Source: Streptomyces longwoodensis (GTDB lineage Bacteria > Actinomycetota > Actinomycetes > Streptomycetales > Streptomycetaceae). Taken from it: DNA of 64,000 nt. The position numbers and the translations under genes were made by a program. The first letter of the stretch is position 1. Every line of letters starts with the position of its first letter. Positions 26,041-35,564 of this stretch are shown here, piece after piece. The stretch covers positions 372,001-436,000 of the forward strand of contig NZ_KQ948550.1 of NCBI RefSeq assembly GCF_001514125.1. Direction: 5' to 3'. Below the pieces are notes generated by a model that saw only the letters and a list, made by a program, of their open reading frames with translations, had not been told where the DNA came from and searched no databases.

Positions 26041-29000
26041 TCAGTCCGAGAAGTCGAGGCTCTCCTGACCAGGGCCGGGGGCGCGTCGAGACATCCGCGG
26101 CGGTTTCGGTTCCTTGGTTGCGTAGGCAGGTATGGGCAGGATGCCCTCGCCCCGTAGGTCGTCGGTGCTGATGAGCGGGCCGCTGGTCACCGCGTCCAGC
26201 AGCCGGGCCTGTCGGGGTTCGAGGGCTACGAGGAGCCCGAGCGCGTTGATGAGGTCAATCAGATCAACGGTCCACCGGGCAGGCCAGGTCGGGGGCAGGA
26301 TGTCGTTCAACGGGGTCTGTCGTTCCACGTCTGGCTTGCGCTTGCGGAAGCTGAACCACTTGCGGATCACCTGCACCCCGCCGATCCGATAGTCCCAGAC
26401 TTCCGGCGCCACCGGACGTATGCAGCCCGTGCCCACCGTGAGGGTTCGCGTGGACGCGTCGTAAGAGATGTCCGCAGGTAACCCGTCGTCCTCTCCGATC
26501 ACGACGACGCATTCCGGTTGTTCCTCCGGGGGAAGCCTCGGGGGCGAGCCAGGTGAACTGTCGTGGGGGGAGGCGAAGCGCTGGCCGTACGTGTGGATCC
26601 ACACCGTGCGCCTGCCCACTTCCACGAGCTCTGCCCATAGAGCCGGGTCGCGTGTTATGGGGATACGGGCACCGCGCTCGGCGAGGTTCGCGGCGAAGCG
26701 GCGGGTGTAGCCGCTGTGGCCGGCTGTTCCCGCGATGTACGCGAGGAGGTCCTCGGCGGTGACCGTCACGCCGTGCGTCTTGGTGAGAAGACGCAGCAGG
26801 CCAGGGGTGACGTTTGGTTCAGGCTGGTGGGGGTGGCGGTAGAGAGGGGCGACGCGGCCGCCTTCGGTGCCTTTGAAGTGGTGCATGTCGGGCAGCAGGG
26901 CGGTGAAACTCACCGCCGGCCCCGGACGGCCTGATTCCGTGTGGAGTTCGGACAGGTAGATCTGACGCTGGTCGTTGTGGGCGAACCACAAGGCTGGTCG
27001 CGGAAAGTCGATCACTCGCCTGTCCGCGATGATGTACTGCCTGTCGAAGGTCATCCGGCCGTAGGGAACAACGATCGGCAACGTCTCCTTCTCCGCGCCA
27101 AGGCTGCCCCTTTCCTGCTGCCCGGGCAGTGGCGGTTCCGGCTTATCCGGACGGCGGTCTCTGGTGGTTTTCAGCAGTGCGGCCTTGTCCTCCGCTGGGG
27201 CTTGGACGAGCCTGCGCCACCGGCTCTCCAGGACGTCCCGGCTGGGTGAGACGGGCCAGCTGCGGTTGTTCTTGTTGCCGGAGCTAGTCCAGGGCAGCAG
27301 GGCGTCCACCGGTGGCATTGCCGACCACTCGGAGTCGGACATGACGTGAAAAGGCGCGGTCCACTGTGTGGGGCATAGTTGCCAGGAGGTCCCGTCGCGA
27401 TGACCGTCGAGGCCAAGCCCTTCCAGCCAGTTGAACTTCTCCTCGCGTGTGCCCGCGGGGACGTCGAGTCGCCAGACCCGCGCCGGTGTACCCGGGTCCG
27501 GGGCGCCATGGCGGACGAAGACGGCGATGCAGATCTCCCGCTTGACATCCTGGAAGACACGGGTGCGCGTGTCGGAGTAGGCACCCTCGGGGGAGAGACC
27601 GATGACCCAGCCCTCGTCGGCGGCCTCGCGCAGGTAGTGGCGCATGCCGGCCGAGCCCTCGCTGTCCAGGTATCCGGAGTTGCTGATGAGGGCAACGATC
27701 CCGCTGGGAGCCTTCGGCGCTCCCGAGGCGCTCAACTGGTCGAAGACCTTCCAGGTGGACCACGCCCAGAAGTAGACGTAAAGGTTGTCGAGGGCGTATC
27801 CGACGCGTCCGTTGTCCTCTGGGTGGAAGCGGGCGAGGATCGGGCCCTGGCCGTTCGGGTTGCCCTCGGTGACCCAGCGTCCGACGCCCGACTGTCTCGC
27901 ACCCCGCAGGTAGGGCGGATTACCGATGACCACCATGACCTTCTCGTCCGCCTTGATCTTGTTCGCCATTCGGCGGTGGCGGGCGATCGCCTCGTACATG
28001 AAGCCCAGGTGGTGCTCGACGGCAGGGTCGTCGAGTGTGTCGGCCACCAGAAGCCTCGGCGGGCGGCGCGTGATGTCGGTGTCGTGGGATCGGAAGGCGT
28101 GGTGCACACGGAGTTCGGCGACGGCGTACGGGCCGGTCTGTTTCTCCAGCCCGACCAGTCGGCCCGAGAGTTCCCGGAGAAGCCCGGACTTGAGCGCCCT
28201 GCCGTACTTCAGTGAAAGGGACTTGGCGGCATGGTCGATGATGTTGATGAGGAAGGTCCCGGTGCCCATGGCCGGATCGACGACGGTGACGTCCTCGCTT
28301 CCGTAGCCGTCCTCCTGGCCGAGCCGGTCACGCAGCACCTCGTCGGTGAAGCCGACCATGAAGCGGACGACCTCGCCGGCCGTGTAGTAAGTACCCGTCC
28401 GCCGTCGCAGTTCCGGGTCGTAGGCGCTTAGAAAGCCCTCGTACAGGTGCAGGTAGGCGTCTCCGGTCTCGTCCTTGAACATCTCGGGGTCGACGGCCGA
28501 TAAGACGTCGATCAGCGGGTCGATGATGCCCCGCAGATCGTCGAGGGCTTCGTCCGTCAGCACCGCCAGCGCCTTGCCCATCAAGGAATGCCGCTTGCCC
28601 AGCCGGATCGCGACCTCGGGAAGCGTGAGCCTGCCCAGATCAATGTGCTCAAGACGAGCCAGCAGCATGGCAAACGTCAGCGTCTGACTGTATTGGTCCG
28701 CGAACTCCTCCGGGCGAGCATCGGGAAAGAGCAGGTCCTTCCAGTTGTCGGCCAGGATCGAGAACGCAGCGTCAGCCTCCCCGTGCTCCTCGCGGGTGAG
28801 ACGTTCGGTGACCTCGTCACGCAACAGGGCACAGATTCCCGCGATGCGCTTGACCAGTTCGTTGACGCTGTCGTGGACGATGGGCGCCGGCAGGAAGAAG
28901 TGCGTGAGGGCACGCTCGAACCCGGTGTCCGCGACGACGAGTTGCCGGCCACCGGAATCAAGGTCTCCGACCAGGATCCCGGTCGGACCGACCTGTACGC

Positions 29001-29418
29001 CGAAACGGTAGACCGCCCACTGGTATCCGTCGGTGTACAGCACATTGTGGAGTGCCTTGATCTTCTCCCACTGCTTGCGGTCGTGGCTCTTCACCGACCA
29101 CTTCTCCGGATCGGCCCCCGAGCCCGGCTGCTTCAGCTCGACGTGCCCTATGGTTCTGCCTCCGCAGGCGATGGCGAAGTCAGGCCGGATCCCGAGTTCC
29201 TTGATGCGACTCTGACCGTGGACGATGAGCTTGAGGCGATGCCGTGCGCCCATGCCGCGCAGCAGATGTTCCACCGGCGCGGTCAGGCTGTCCTCCTTAC
29301 TGCTGACCGCCCCTGCTGGACCTTGCAGCTTGGCCCTGACTTCCTCGCCGAACCGAGCGACGAGGTCCGCGACCGATCCAGTTGTGCCCTTTCCCGCCCA
29401 GACGTCCCCTCTTGCCAT
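26041..29418 (-). CDS. Type IIG restriction-modification enzyme (nuclease-methyltransferase-specificity fusion)
   Basis: 1125 residues from ATG 29418 (a G-run precedes it; ATG 29472 is a longer option). The N-terminal nuclease has [10 protein letters not shown] (D80) and VELKQP (E94, K96), a PD-(D/E)XK site. A helical connector and [19 protein letters not shown] lead into the gamma-type N6-adenine methyltransferase: motif [10 protein letters not shown] (from D381) and motif IV NPPY (500-503). The remaining 600 residues should contain the target-recognition domain. One chain that cuts and methylates is the type IIG plan; no helicase is present, unlike type ISP. AdoMet is the methyl donor. No separate methylase or specificity gene is seen nearby. 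The gene appears intact and is flanked on its 3' side by an IS110 scrap. Confidence 0.85.
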   Translation of the reverse strand: MARGDVWAGKGTTGSVADLVARFGEEVRAKLQGPAGAVSSKEDSLTAPVEHLLRGMGARHRLKLIVHGQSRIKELGIRPDFAIACGGRTIGHVELKQPGSGADPEKWSVKSHDRKQWEKIKALHNVLYTDGYQWAVYRFGVQVGPTGILVGDLDSGGRQLVVADTGFERALTHFFLPAPIVHDSVNELVKRIAGICALLRDEVTERLTREEHGEADAAFSILADNWKDLLFPDARPEEFADQYSQTLTFAMLLARLEHIDLGRLTLPEVAIRLGKRHSLMGKALAVLTDEALDDLRGIIDPLIDVLSAVDPEMFKDETGDAYLHLYEGFLSAYDPELRRRTGTYYTAGEVVRFMVGFTDEVLRDRLGQEDGYGSEDVTVVDPAMGTGTFLINIIDHAAKSLSLKYGRALKSGLLRELSGRLVGLEKQTGPYAVAELRVHHAFRSHDTDITRRPPRLLVADTLDDPAVEHHLGFMYEAIARHRRMANKIKADEKVMVVIGNPPYLRGARQSGVGRWVTEGNPNGQGPILARFHPEDNGRVGYALDNLYVYFWAWSTWKVFDQLSASGAPKAPSGIVALISNSGYLDSEGSAGMRHYLREAADEGWVIGLSPEGAYSDTRTRVFQDVKREICIAVFVRHGAPDPGTPARVWRLDVPAGTREEKFNWLEGLGLDGHRDGTSWQLCPTQWTAPFHVMSDSEWSAMPPVDALLPWTSSGNKNNRSWPVSPSRDVLESRWRRLVQAPAEDKAALLKTTRDRRPDKPEPPLPGQQERGSLGAEKETLPIVVPYGRMTFDRQYIIADRRVIDFPRPALWFAHNDQRQIYLSELHTESGRPGPAVSFTALLPDMHHFKGTEGGRVAPLYRHPHQPEPNVTPGLLRLLTKTHGVTVTAEDLLAYIAGTAGHSGYTRRFAANLAERGARIPITRDPALWAELVEVGRRTVWIHTYGQRFASPHDSSPGSPPRLPPEEQPECVVVIGEDDGLPADISYDASTRTLTVGTGCIRPVAPEVWDYRIGGVQVIRKWFSFRKRKPDVERQTPLNDILPPTWPARWTVDLIDLINALGLLVALEPRQARLLDAVTSGPLISTDDLRGEGILPIPAYATKEPKPPRMSRRAPGPGQESLDFSD

Positions 29419-29645
29419 CGGCCCCCCAAGGCTGCACCCACGCCGACGATCAGACCCATACAGAATGCCCATGACATCTCAAGCAACAAACGCCAGTGGA
29501 TGTAGGTTGATTGGTGACGAGCTGCCAAAGCCCCGCTTAGCGAGGTCGGTTGGAGCGTGAGGGCGGGCGAGCGTCCCGGGCGTGCGTCAACATGCGGAGC
29601 GCAACCGGTGGACGGTACGGCGATCTCGCAGGCACGCTGGGGCGA

Positions 29646-30005
29646 TCACCGGGGGGCGTACTGCGCGAGTACGAGGATCTCGACGTCGACGCGGCAGAAG
29701 GCGTCGTTGTGGGCGAGGACATGGAACCGCACGGTGACGAAGAGATCGGCTCCGCCGTCGGTATCCCATTCCTCTTCCTGGCTCTGAGCATGTGTCGCGT
29801 CGTAGCTGATGGCCTCGTCGGCCGTCAGACTGCTGGCGGTGCGGAGTCCTCTCGGGACGCTTGCCGCTGCCATGAGCCGGGCGGCGGCAGCCGGGTCCGT
29901 CCCCGGAGGGATCACCAGCAGGTCCAGGCGGCCCACCGTTCAGAACAGGCGGATCACCTTGTTCGGTCCTGCTCGGCCGCGAACCAGCCGACATGCACCG
30001 TGCGC
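29646..30005 (-). pseudogene. DUF5994 gene fragment, C-terminal half (copy 1)
   Basis: Minus-strand pieces VHVGWFAAEQD, PNKVIRLF and GRLDLLVIPPGTDPAAAARL lie in three frames and match the second half of DUF5994 proteins; a clean frame then runs to the stop at 29646. The first half is missing and the break near 30005 joins it head-to-head with copy 2. Family function is unknown; such genes are common next to stress-response genes in Streptomyces. Confidence 0.75.
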
Positions 30006-30019
30006 CATGAACGAATCCG

Positions 30020-30480
30020 ATACCTCTCGCGCCCCGGTCTTCTGCCGGACGCGATCCATCGGGCCGCGAAACCCGGGACGGTCCTCCCGCGGCTGGAGAC
30101 GACACGGTCTTGGGTAGGCAACATCGACGGTGAGTGGTGGCCGCGTTCCCGCGACATCGGTGCTGAGCTGCCCGACCTCGTCCACGCGCTGACAGTGCAC
30201 CTCGGCCCCCTCATGCGCGTCGGACTGGATGCCACCGCTTGGGATCACCTTTCCACGCGCCTAGTGATCGATGGCCAGGTCGTCCATATCGCCTCCTTGC
30301 CGGTGGGTGACGACACGGTCCTGATCACTCGGGGCGACCAGGGCCACTTCTCCCCTCTCGTCGTCCCACCGCGCGCGACAGCCGAGGCCGCCCGTGCCGC
30401 GACCGAGCCGTCAACGTCACCGAGGCCGCACAGATCCTCACCGACACCGGCACCCACCAGGCATACACGGTCCCGGTGGA
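30020..30480 (+). pseudogene. DUF5994 gene (copy 2), frameshifted, no start codon
   Basis: A frame with GTVLPRLETTRSW, DGEWWPRSRDIGAELPDLV and RLVIDGQVVHIASLPVGDD covers most of a DUF5994 protein on the plus strand. Near 30405 it must shift to continue as VNVTEAAQILTDTGTHQA. No good start codon exists in frame upstream of the homology, so the 5' end is lost at the junction with copy 1. Confidence 0.75.
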
Positions 30481-30660
30481 GGGCCCTCGGAGCGGCGAGG
30501 AACGCCACGAGCCCGGGTATCACCTCCGTAGCTCCGGGCGCCGTAGGGATGTACGTGCCGGGCGGTGCCTTCAAAGCGATCGGGGCGGTGCCGCCCGTCG
30601 GAGTGGATGCCCGGAAGTGGTGTCCGCCGAAGTTCCGCCGGTGCCGATAGGGTGCGCGAC

Positions 30661-31635
30661 ATGGCCCGTACCCGGCTGTACCGCGACGGCTCCCTGGTCC
30701 AGGAGGACTTCCCGGTCCGGGACATCTCCCAGCATCTGGCGGACCCGTCCACGACCGTGTGGTTGGACCTCTACCGCCCGGAACGCGCCGAGTTCACGGC
30801 GGTCGGCGAGGAACTCGGTCTGCACGAGCTGGCGCTCGAGGGCGCACTGCACGAGGGGCAGCGGGCGAAACTCGACACCTACCGCACCCATCACTTCCTC
30901 AGTGTCTATGCGGTCACCGTCGACCCGGACAGTGCGGGACTGACGATGAGCGAACTCGCGGTCATTCTCACGCCACAGGCGTTGATCACGGTCCGCAAGG
31001 ACGCCGCGTTCGCCCTCGACGAGCTGGTCGCCCGCTGGGACCGCACCCCGGCTCTGGCAGCGCACGGGGTGGCGTTTTTGCTCCACGGTTTGCTCGACCA
31101 TGTCGTCGACGGGCACTTCGCTGCGGTACGGCGACTCGACGAACGTATCGAGGAACTGGACGATCTGCTCTTCGCCGAAGGCAGTCGGCAGATCCAGACG
31201 GTACAGCGCCAGTCCTACGTCCTGCGGAAATCACTGGTCCGACTCCGCCGCGTGGTCCTGCCCATGCGGGAAGTCGTCAATGCCCTCATGCGCCCCGACC
31301 TCGACATCGTCGATGATTCCTTGCTGCCGTACTACCGAGATGTGTACGACCACGTGCTGCGTGCCGGCGAGTGGACGGAGTCGCTGCGGGATCTGGTGGC
31401 CTCGGTGATGGAGACCAACTTGTCGGTGCAGGCGAACCGGATGAACCTGATCATGAAGAAGGTGACGAGCTGGGCCGCGATCATCGCCGTGCCCACGGCG
31501 ATCACCGGCTTCTACGGACAGAACCTTCCCTACCCCGGCTTCGCACACCAGTCGGGTTTCATCGTTTCCAGCGCCGTCATCGTCGTTGCCTCCCTGACGC
31601 TGTACTTCGCTTTCAGGCACGGGGACTGGCTCTGA
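30661..31635 (+). CDS. CorA-like divalent metal ion transporter
   Basis: 324 residues, full length for the CorA family. The N-terminal 240 residues are the soluble alpha/beta and long-helix region. The end carries two membrane helices: VTSWAAIIAVPTAITGFYGQN, then a hydrophobic segment from about 295 to 317, and the basic tail FRHGDWL. The pore signature, normally GMN, reads GQN (FYGQN), a substitution seen in a subgroup of actinobacterial homologues that may change ion preference. CorA proteins form inner-membrane pentamers for Mg2+, Co2+ or Zn2+. It begins with ATG and has no operon partner; it sits between DUF5994 pseudogenes. The substrate cannot be fixed from sequence. Confidence 0.88.
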   Translation: MARTRLYRDGSLVQEDFPVRDISQHLADPSTTVWLDLYRPERAEFTAVGEELGLHELALEGALHEGQRAKLDTYRTHHFLSVYAVTVDPDSAGLTMSELAVILTPQALITVRKDAAFALDELVARWDRTPALAAHGVAFLLHGLLDHVVDGHFAAVRRLDERIEELDDLLFAEGSRQIQTVQRQSYVLRKSLVRLRRVVLPMREVVNALMRPDLDIVDDSLLPYYRDVYDHVLRAGEWTESLRDLVASVMETNLSVQANRMNLIMKKVTSWAAIIAVPTAITGFYGQNLPYPGFAHQSGFIVSSAVIVVASLTLYFAFRHGDWL

Positions 31636-31903
31636 CCGCACACTCCTGCGCACTCGTCGGCAGCCGGACCTTGGGAGCCGGTTCCAGGAGTCGGCTCCTA
31701 GACAGCTCCAAGGACTTCGGGCCGTGTGTCAGTGACGCAGGACCTCGCCCTGCAGCTCCGCCACGGGTAGCGACGAAAAGGGCGCCACCATGCCGCCCAG
31801 CTCCTCGGATCGCCCAACGGGTACCGGCAACGGCCCCGTCGCTCCTTTCGCCGTTCAAGTGCAGCGGCCGGCGGTCGGGCAGAGGGCGTTCAGGACTGCT
31901 GTC

Positions 31904-32497
31904 TCACATGCCGATGATCACGCGGCTGTCGTCACCGGGCTGTGCGGGTACCGCTTCGGGCGTCACGCAGGTACCGCCCTCGTACTCCCAAGCCTCGTCC
32001 GGATCGAGTGGTCGGTCGGCCGTGGAGACTGCGCGCCCGGCTCGGTCCGCGGCGATCAGTGCGCTCGCGCTCAGGGCGGGCCGTCGTAGTCGGATACGGC
32101 CGCTATCAGGCGCGCCGCCGACCGCACCCCGGGTTCGGGTGGGATGACGAGCAGATCCCAGCGTCCAGTGCCGTACGGGAGCAGCAGCTTGTGTGGGTCG
32201 ATCTCCTGGGTGAACCAGCCGACCTTCACGACATGACCGTCGACGGGCACCATGGGCCGGATCACCGGCCGGTGCTCGGGGTTGACGGCGACACGGGTGA
32301 TGCGGCCCCAGACGGGTGCAACGCATCGGCCAGCGCGTCGGCCAGTGCGGGTAGTTCACGCAGCAGGCCGCGCGAGCGCGGCCACCAGGCGCCGTCCAGG
32401 AGTCCACGGGACGGGCCGTCCGCATTCAGCACGATGCGGGTGGGGAGTATGGCCGCCGTCGTGAAGGACAGCGTGGGTTTGGGAGTCGCAGTCCGTT
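31904..32497 (-). pseudogene. DUF5994 gene (copy 3), two frameshifts
   Basis: Minus-strand reading: TPKPTLSFTTAAILPTRIVL and LLDGAWWPRSRGLLRELPAL in one frame; VWGRITRVAVNPEHRPVIRP and DGHVVKVGWFTQEIDPHKL up to AAVSDYDGPP in a second; ASALIAADRAGRAVSTADRP to the stop at 31904 in a third. Together they make an otherwise complete DUF5994 protein, so only two single-base changes break it. Sequencing error is a real alternative to decay. Confidence 0.8.
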
Positions 32498-33220
32498 GAC
32501 GGTGGCCGCCGGACCGGACCGCCCCCGGCGCCGCGGCGTCCCGGGTGAGGGCCCGGGAGTGTCGTCACCGGACCCGGCTCGGCCGGCTCCACTGCCCGGC
32601 CCTGGGCGGGCCGTGCTGCCCGGACGTGCAGTCCGTTCGGACCGTCAACGGAGTAGGCTGATGTTACCGAGGGTATTTCGTGCACCGGCTCCCCTGTCGT
32701 TGTCACTTTCGGCGATCTGATCACGCCGGGTCGGTTGCGATCGGCCCGGAGAAGGGTTCGCGTCATGAGTGCGACCGTTTCCCCCAAGCCGATCCCCGGT
32801 CGTACGCCCCCCTCCAAGTCCCTTCGGCTCCCGCACCCCCCGGTTCCTCGCCGACAGCCGTGCTCGATCCGCTGTCGGGGCTGAGCGGCGGGGCCGGTTG
32901 AACCGTGCGGTGGGCGGCCGCCCCGGGAAGACCACGAAGTCCGCGATCCGTCTGCACGCCCCCCAGATCCCGGCCGTTCACGTTGCGCCGACGGCGGGGT
33001 GAGGGCCGTGCGTACTCCAGCGGCCGTCGGGGCCGCAGTCGGCGGATCCTGGACCGGCGTACCGCAGAGTTCTCCCGGCTGAGCCGGGCCAACACCCGCC
33101 TCGGCAGCAGCCCGGGACCCCCGGCCGCACCTCAGGCCACAGGCCGGGGTCCTCCCGTGCTGTGTGCTTCCCGGACCGCTCGGGCCCGGGACCGTCATCG
33201 ACGTAAGGAACGTGAGAACC
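32498..33220. other. 723-base gap upstream of the SPFH gene
   Basis: A short frame at 32765 (MSATVSPKPIPGRTPPSKSL, with GAGAAGGG before it) looks like the start of an eroded gene but breaks within 40 codons. No other recognisable coding. AAGGAA at about 33205 is the ribosome site of the next gene. Confidence 0.4.
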
Positions 33221-34201
33221 ATGGGTGTTCTGATCACCGTACTGGCGGTGTGCGCCGTGGCCGGGCTGATTCTGCTCGCGCTGAGCGTGCGCAACGTCCA
33301 GCAGTACGAGAAGGGCGTGGTGTTCCGCTTCGGGCGGCTGCTGCCGGACATCCGCGGGCCGGGCCTGCGGGTCATCCGGCCGATCGGGGACCGGATGCGG
33401 AAGGTGTCCGTACAGACCGAGGTCCTCGGTATCCCGCCCCAGGGGTCCATCACCGCCGACAACGTGACGCTCACCGTCGACGCCGTCGTGTACTTCAAGG
33501 TCATCGACCCCGTCAAGGCCCTGGTGAACGTGCGCAACTATCCTGCCGCCGTCTCCCAGATCGCCCAGACGTCGCTTCGCTCCGTCATCGGCAGGGCCGA
33601 CCTGGACACGCTGCTCTCCGACCGCGACCACATCAACGCGGAACTCAAGAAGGTGATGGACGCCCCCACCGAGGAGCCCTGGGGGCTGCGCATCGAACGC
33701 GTCGAGATCAAGGACATCGCCCTTCCGGAGTCCATGATGCGCTCCATGTCCAAGCAGGCCGAAGCCGAGCGGGAACGCCGCGCGCGGGTCATCGCCGCCG
33801 ACGGGGAGTTCCAGGCGTCCCAGCGGCTGACCGACGCCGCCGCGACGATGGCCGACACCCCCGGAGCACTCCAACTACGGCTGCTGCAGACCGTGGTGGA
33901 CGTCTCCGCCGAGAAGAACAGCACCCTCGTGATGCCGTTCCCCGTGGAGATGCTCCGCTTCTTCGAGCGCCAGAGTGGGGAAACCGACGGCGAGCCCGCC
34001 GGACGGCGCGTGCACCGGACCCCCAGGCACGCTGCGCTGTCCACCAGCGCCGTGTTCCCCGAGCCCACCACCCCCGCACCGGCCCTCACGCCGTCGGTCT
34101 CCCTGCCCGAAGAGCGGGCCGACAGCCGTGCGGAGGTGGCCCGGGAGCGGCGGGACAACTGGCCGACGCGCCGGGACGCCGAGGAATCACTGAGCGGTTG
34201 A
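33221..34201 (+). CDS. SPFH/band-7 (stomatin/slipin-like) membrane protein
   Basis: 326 residues. Residues 1-20 are a single N-terminal membrane segment (MGVLITVLAVCAVAGLILLA). The SPFH domain follows: VQQYEKGVVFRFGRLLPDIR, GPGLRVIRPIGDRMRKVSVQ, NVTLTVDAVVYFKVIDPVKA and IGRADLDTLLSDRD. A coiled region rich in Glu/Arg/Ala (about 170-205) and a Pro/Ser-rich tail end the protein. Slipins oligomerise into membrane microdomain scaffolds and often pair with an NfeD protease partner, which is absent here. ATG with AAGGAA upstream; a strong terminator follows at 34260. Confidence 0.88.
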   Translation: MGVLITVLAVCAVAGLILLALSVRNVQQYEKGVVFRFGRLLPDIRGPGLRVIRPIGDRMRKVSVQTEVLGIPPQGSITADNVTLTVDAVVYFKVIDPVKALVNVRNYPAAVSQIAQTSLRSVIGRADLDTLLSDRDHINAELKKVMDAPTEEPWGLRIERVEIKDIALPESMMRSMSKQAEAERERRARVIAADGEFQASQRLTDAAATMADTPGALQLRLLQTVVDVSAEKNSTLVMPFPVEMLRFFERQSGETDGEPAGRRVHRTPRHAALSTSAVFPEPTTPAPALTPSVSLPEERADSRAEVARERRDNWPTRRDAEESLSG

Positions 34202-34259
34202 CCGTTCCGGGCCGCCCGGGGTGACGTGATCGTCCCGGTACGGGTGGTGCAGCTGCTGG

Positions 34260-34284
34260 CCCCGGTGACAGCGTGTCACCGGGG
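34260..34284 (+). terminator. Rho-independent-type hairpin after the SPFH gene
   Basis: A perfect 11-bp stem, CCCCGGTGACA with its complement, around a GCG loop, 58 bases after the stop. There is no U-run, as is common in actinobacteria. Confidence 0.75.
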
Positions 34285-34344
34285 TCGCAGCGGTCCGGGG
34301 TGGCTGAAGCGGCCGGCCCGCCGTTGGACGCGATGCCCGAGGGC

Positions 34345-34450
34345 GCGGTGTCGTACCGGCCGAGCCAGAGGGCGTGTCGCGATAGGGGCCTGCCGGTTCC
34401 AGCCGATCGCCCGGTACCGGTCGTTCACGCCCGCCATGGAGACGTTGCGG
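34345..34450 (+). mobile_element. IS110-family element, left-end remnant
   Basis: The stretch CCGAGCCAGAGGGCGTGTC, then ATAGGGGCCT and a decaying match through GTTCACGCCCGCCATG, aligns with the left end of the intact IS110 copy (24350-24450). No transposase codons follow; the match ends where a transporter fragment begins. Confidence 0.65.
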
Positions 34451-34560
34451 ACGGCTGCTCGGTACCGGGATCGGCGACAACGGGTGGATCACCATCCTCT
34501 GGTGCTTGGGTCTTGCGGCGCTGGGCCACCGCTGGTCGAAGGCGGTGTTCGACCGCGGTG
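34451..34560 (+). pseudogene. ABC-2-type transporter permease, C-terminal fragment
   Basis: One frame reads GIGDNGWITILWCLGLAALG then HRWSKAVFDRGDR. This is the usual last membrane helix and basic end of ABC-2 drug/antibiotic transporter permeases. Nothing upstream belongs to it. The fragment is too short for a firm call. Confidence 0.5.
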
Positions 34561-34612
34561 ACCGCGCGAACTGCCGGGAACGTCGGCCGGACAGGGCGGG
34601 GCAGCCACGGGA

Positions 34613-35527
34613 TCAGTGCGAGTCGGCGGGGACGGGCGAGAGTCGGTAGGCGCCCTCATGCGTGACGACACGGCCGGCGGTGGGCGGCGCGAAGTGGGTG
34701 CCCAGGAGGAGGGTGTCCGTGCCGGCGAGCGAAGCGAGCAGGGTGCGGCGCGACGTCTCGGACCGCTCGGGCTCGATGTCGACGCAGGCCCCGATCTCGG
34801 GGTGAGCAAGCTGGACGGGGTGGTGGACGCAGTCGCCGGTGATCACAGCCGTCTCTCCTCGGCTGGTCAGCTCAACGGCTATGTGGCCGGGGGTGTGCCC
34901 GGGGGTGGGGATCAGGCGCAGCCCCGGGACGGCCTCGACGCCCTCGGCAGGGACATCGACGAGGTCGAGCAGCCCGGCCTCCTCCACCGGAATCACGGAG
35001 TCACGGAACATCTGCCGGCGCGCCTCCTCCATGTCGTACCCGCTCCAGAACTCCCGCTCGACACGCGAGGTGACGTAGCGGGCGTTGCGGAAGGTGGGAA
35101 CCCACTCTCCGTTCACCTGGTGAGTGTTCCAGCCGACGTGGTCGGCGTGCAGGTGGGTGAGGATCACCAGGTCGATGCGGTCCGGAGGGAATCCGGCGGC
35201 GCCGAGGCGCTGGAGGTAACCGGTGTTCAGCCTGTGCCAGGCGGGGTTGGCCCGCTCCTTGTCGTTGCCGATGCCGGTGTCCACCAGGACACGCACCCCG
35301 TCGACAGTGAACGCGAAGCTGTGGCTGTCGATGTTCAGGAAGCCCTCGTCGTCTGCGAAGTGGGGGCGCAGCCACCCCTGTTGGTCGACGACACCCGGGG
35401 TGGCACCGGGCAGCAGCCACGGTCCGGTGGCGGGCGGCAGGAGGATCTCGTCGATGCGGTGGACGGTGACGTCGCCCACGGTCCAGGAGGGCGTGGCGGT
35501 CGGGTCGATGGCCGGTGGAGTGGTCAT
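34613..35527 (-). CDS. Metallo-beta-lactamase-fold hydrolase
   Basis: 304 residues. The zinc-binding signature HLHADH is at 125-130; later ligands appear in PTPGHTPGHIAVE and AVITGDCVHHP (Asp) and LLGTHFAPP (His), so the dinuclear zinc site looks complete. This subgroup includes lactonases and related hydrolases. No signal peptide. It starts at ATG 35527, 37 bases after the end of the MFS gene on the same strand, and should share its transcript. Beside an amidase, a substrate with an amide or lactone bond is plausible but not proven. Confidence 0.85.
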   Translation of the reverse strand: MTTPPAIDPTATPSWTVGDVTVHRIDEILLPPATGPWLLPGATPGVVDQQGWLRPHFADDEGFLNIDSHSFAFTVDGVRVLVDTGIGNDKERANPAWHRLNTGYLQRLGAAGFPPDRIDLVILTHLHADHVGWNTHQVNGEWVPTFRNARYVTSRVEREFWSGYDMEEARRQMFRDSVIPVEEAGLLDLVDVPAEGVEAVPGLRLIPTPGHTPGHIAVELTSRGETAVITGDCVHHPVQLAHPEIGACVDIEPERSETSRRTLLASLAGTDTLLLGTHFAPPTAGRVVTHEGAYRLSPVPADSH

Positions 35528-35564
35528 GATGGGCCGTTTCCTGGTCTCTCGTTACGGAAGATCG

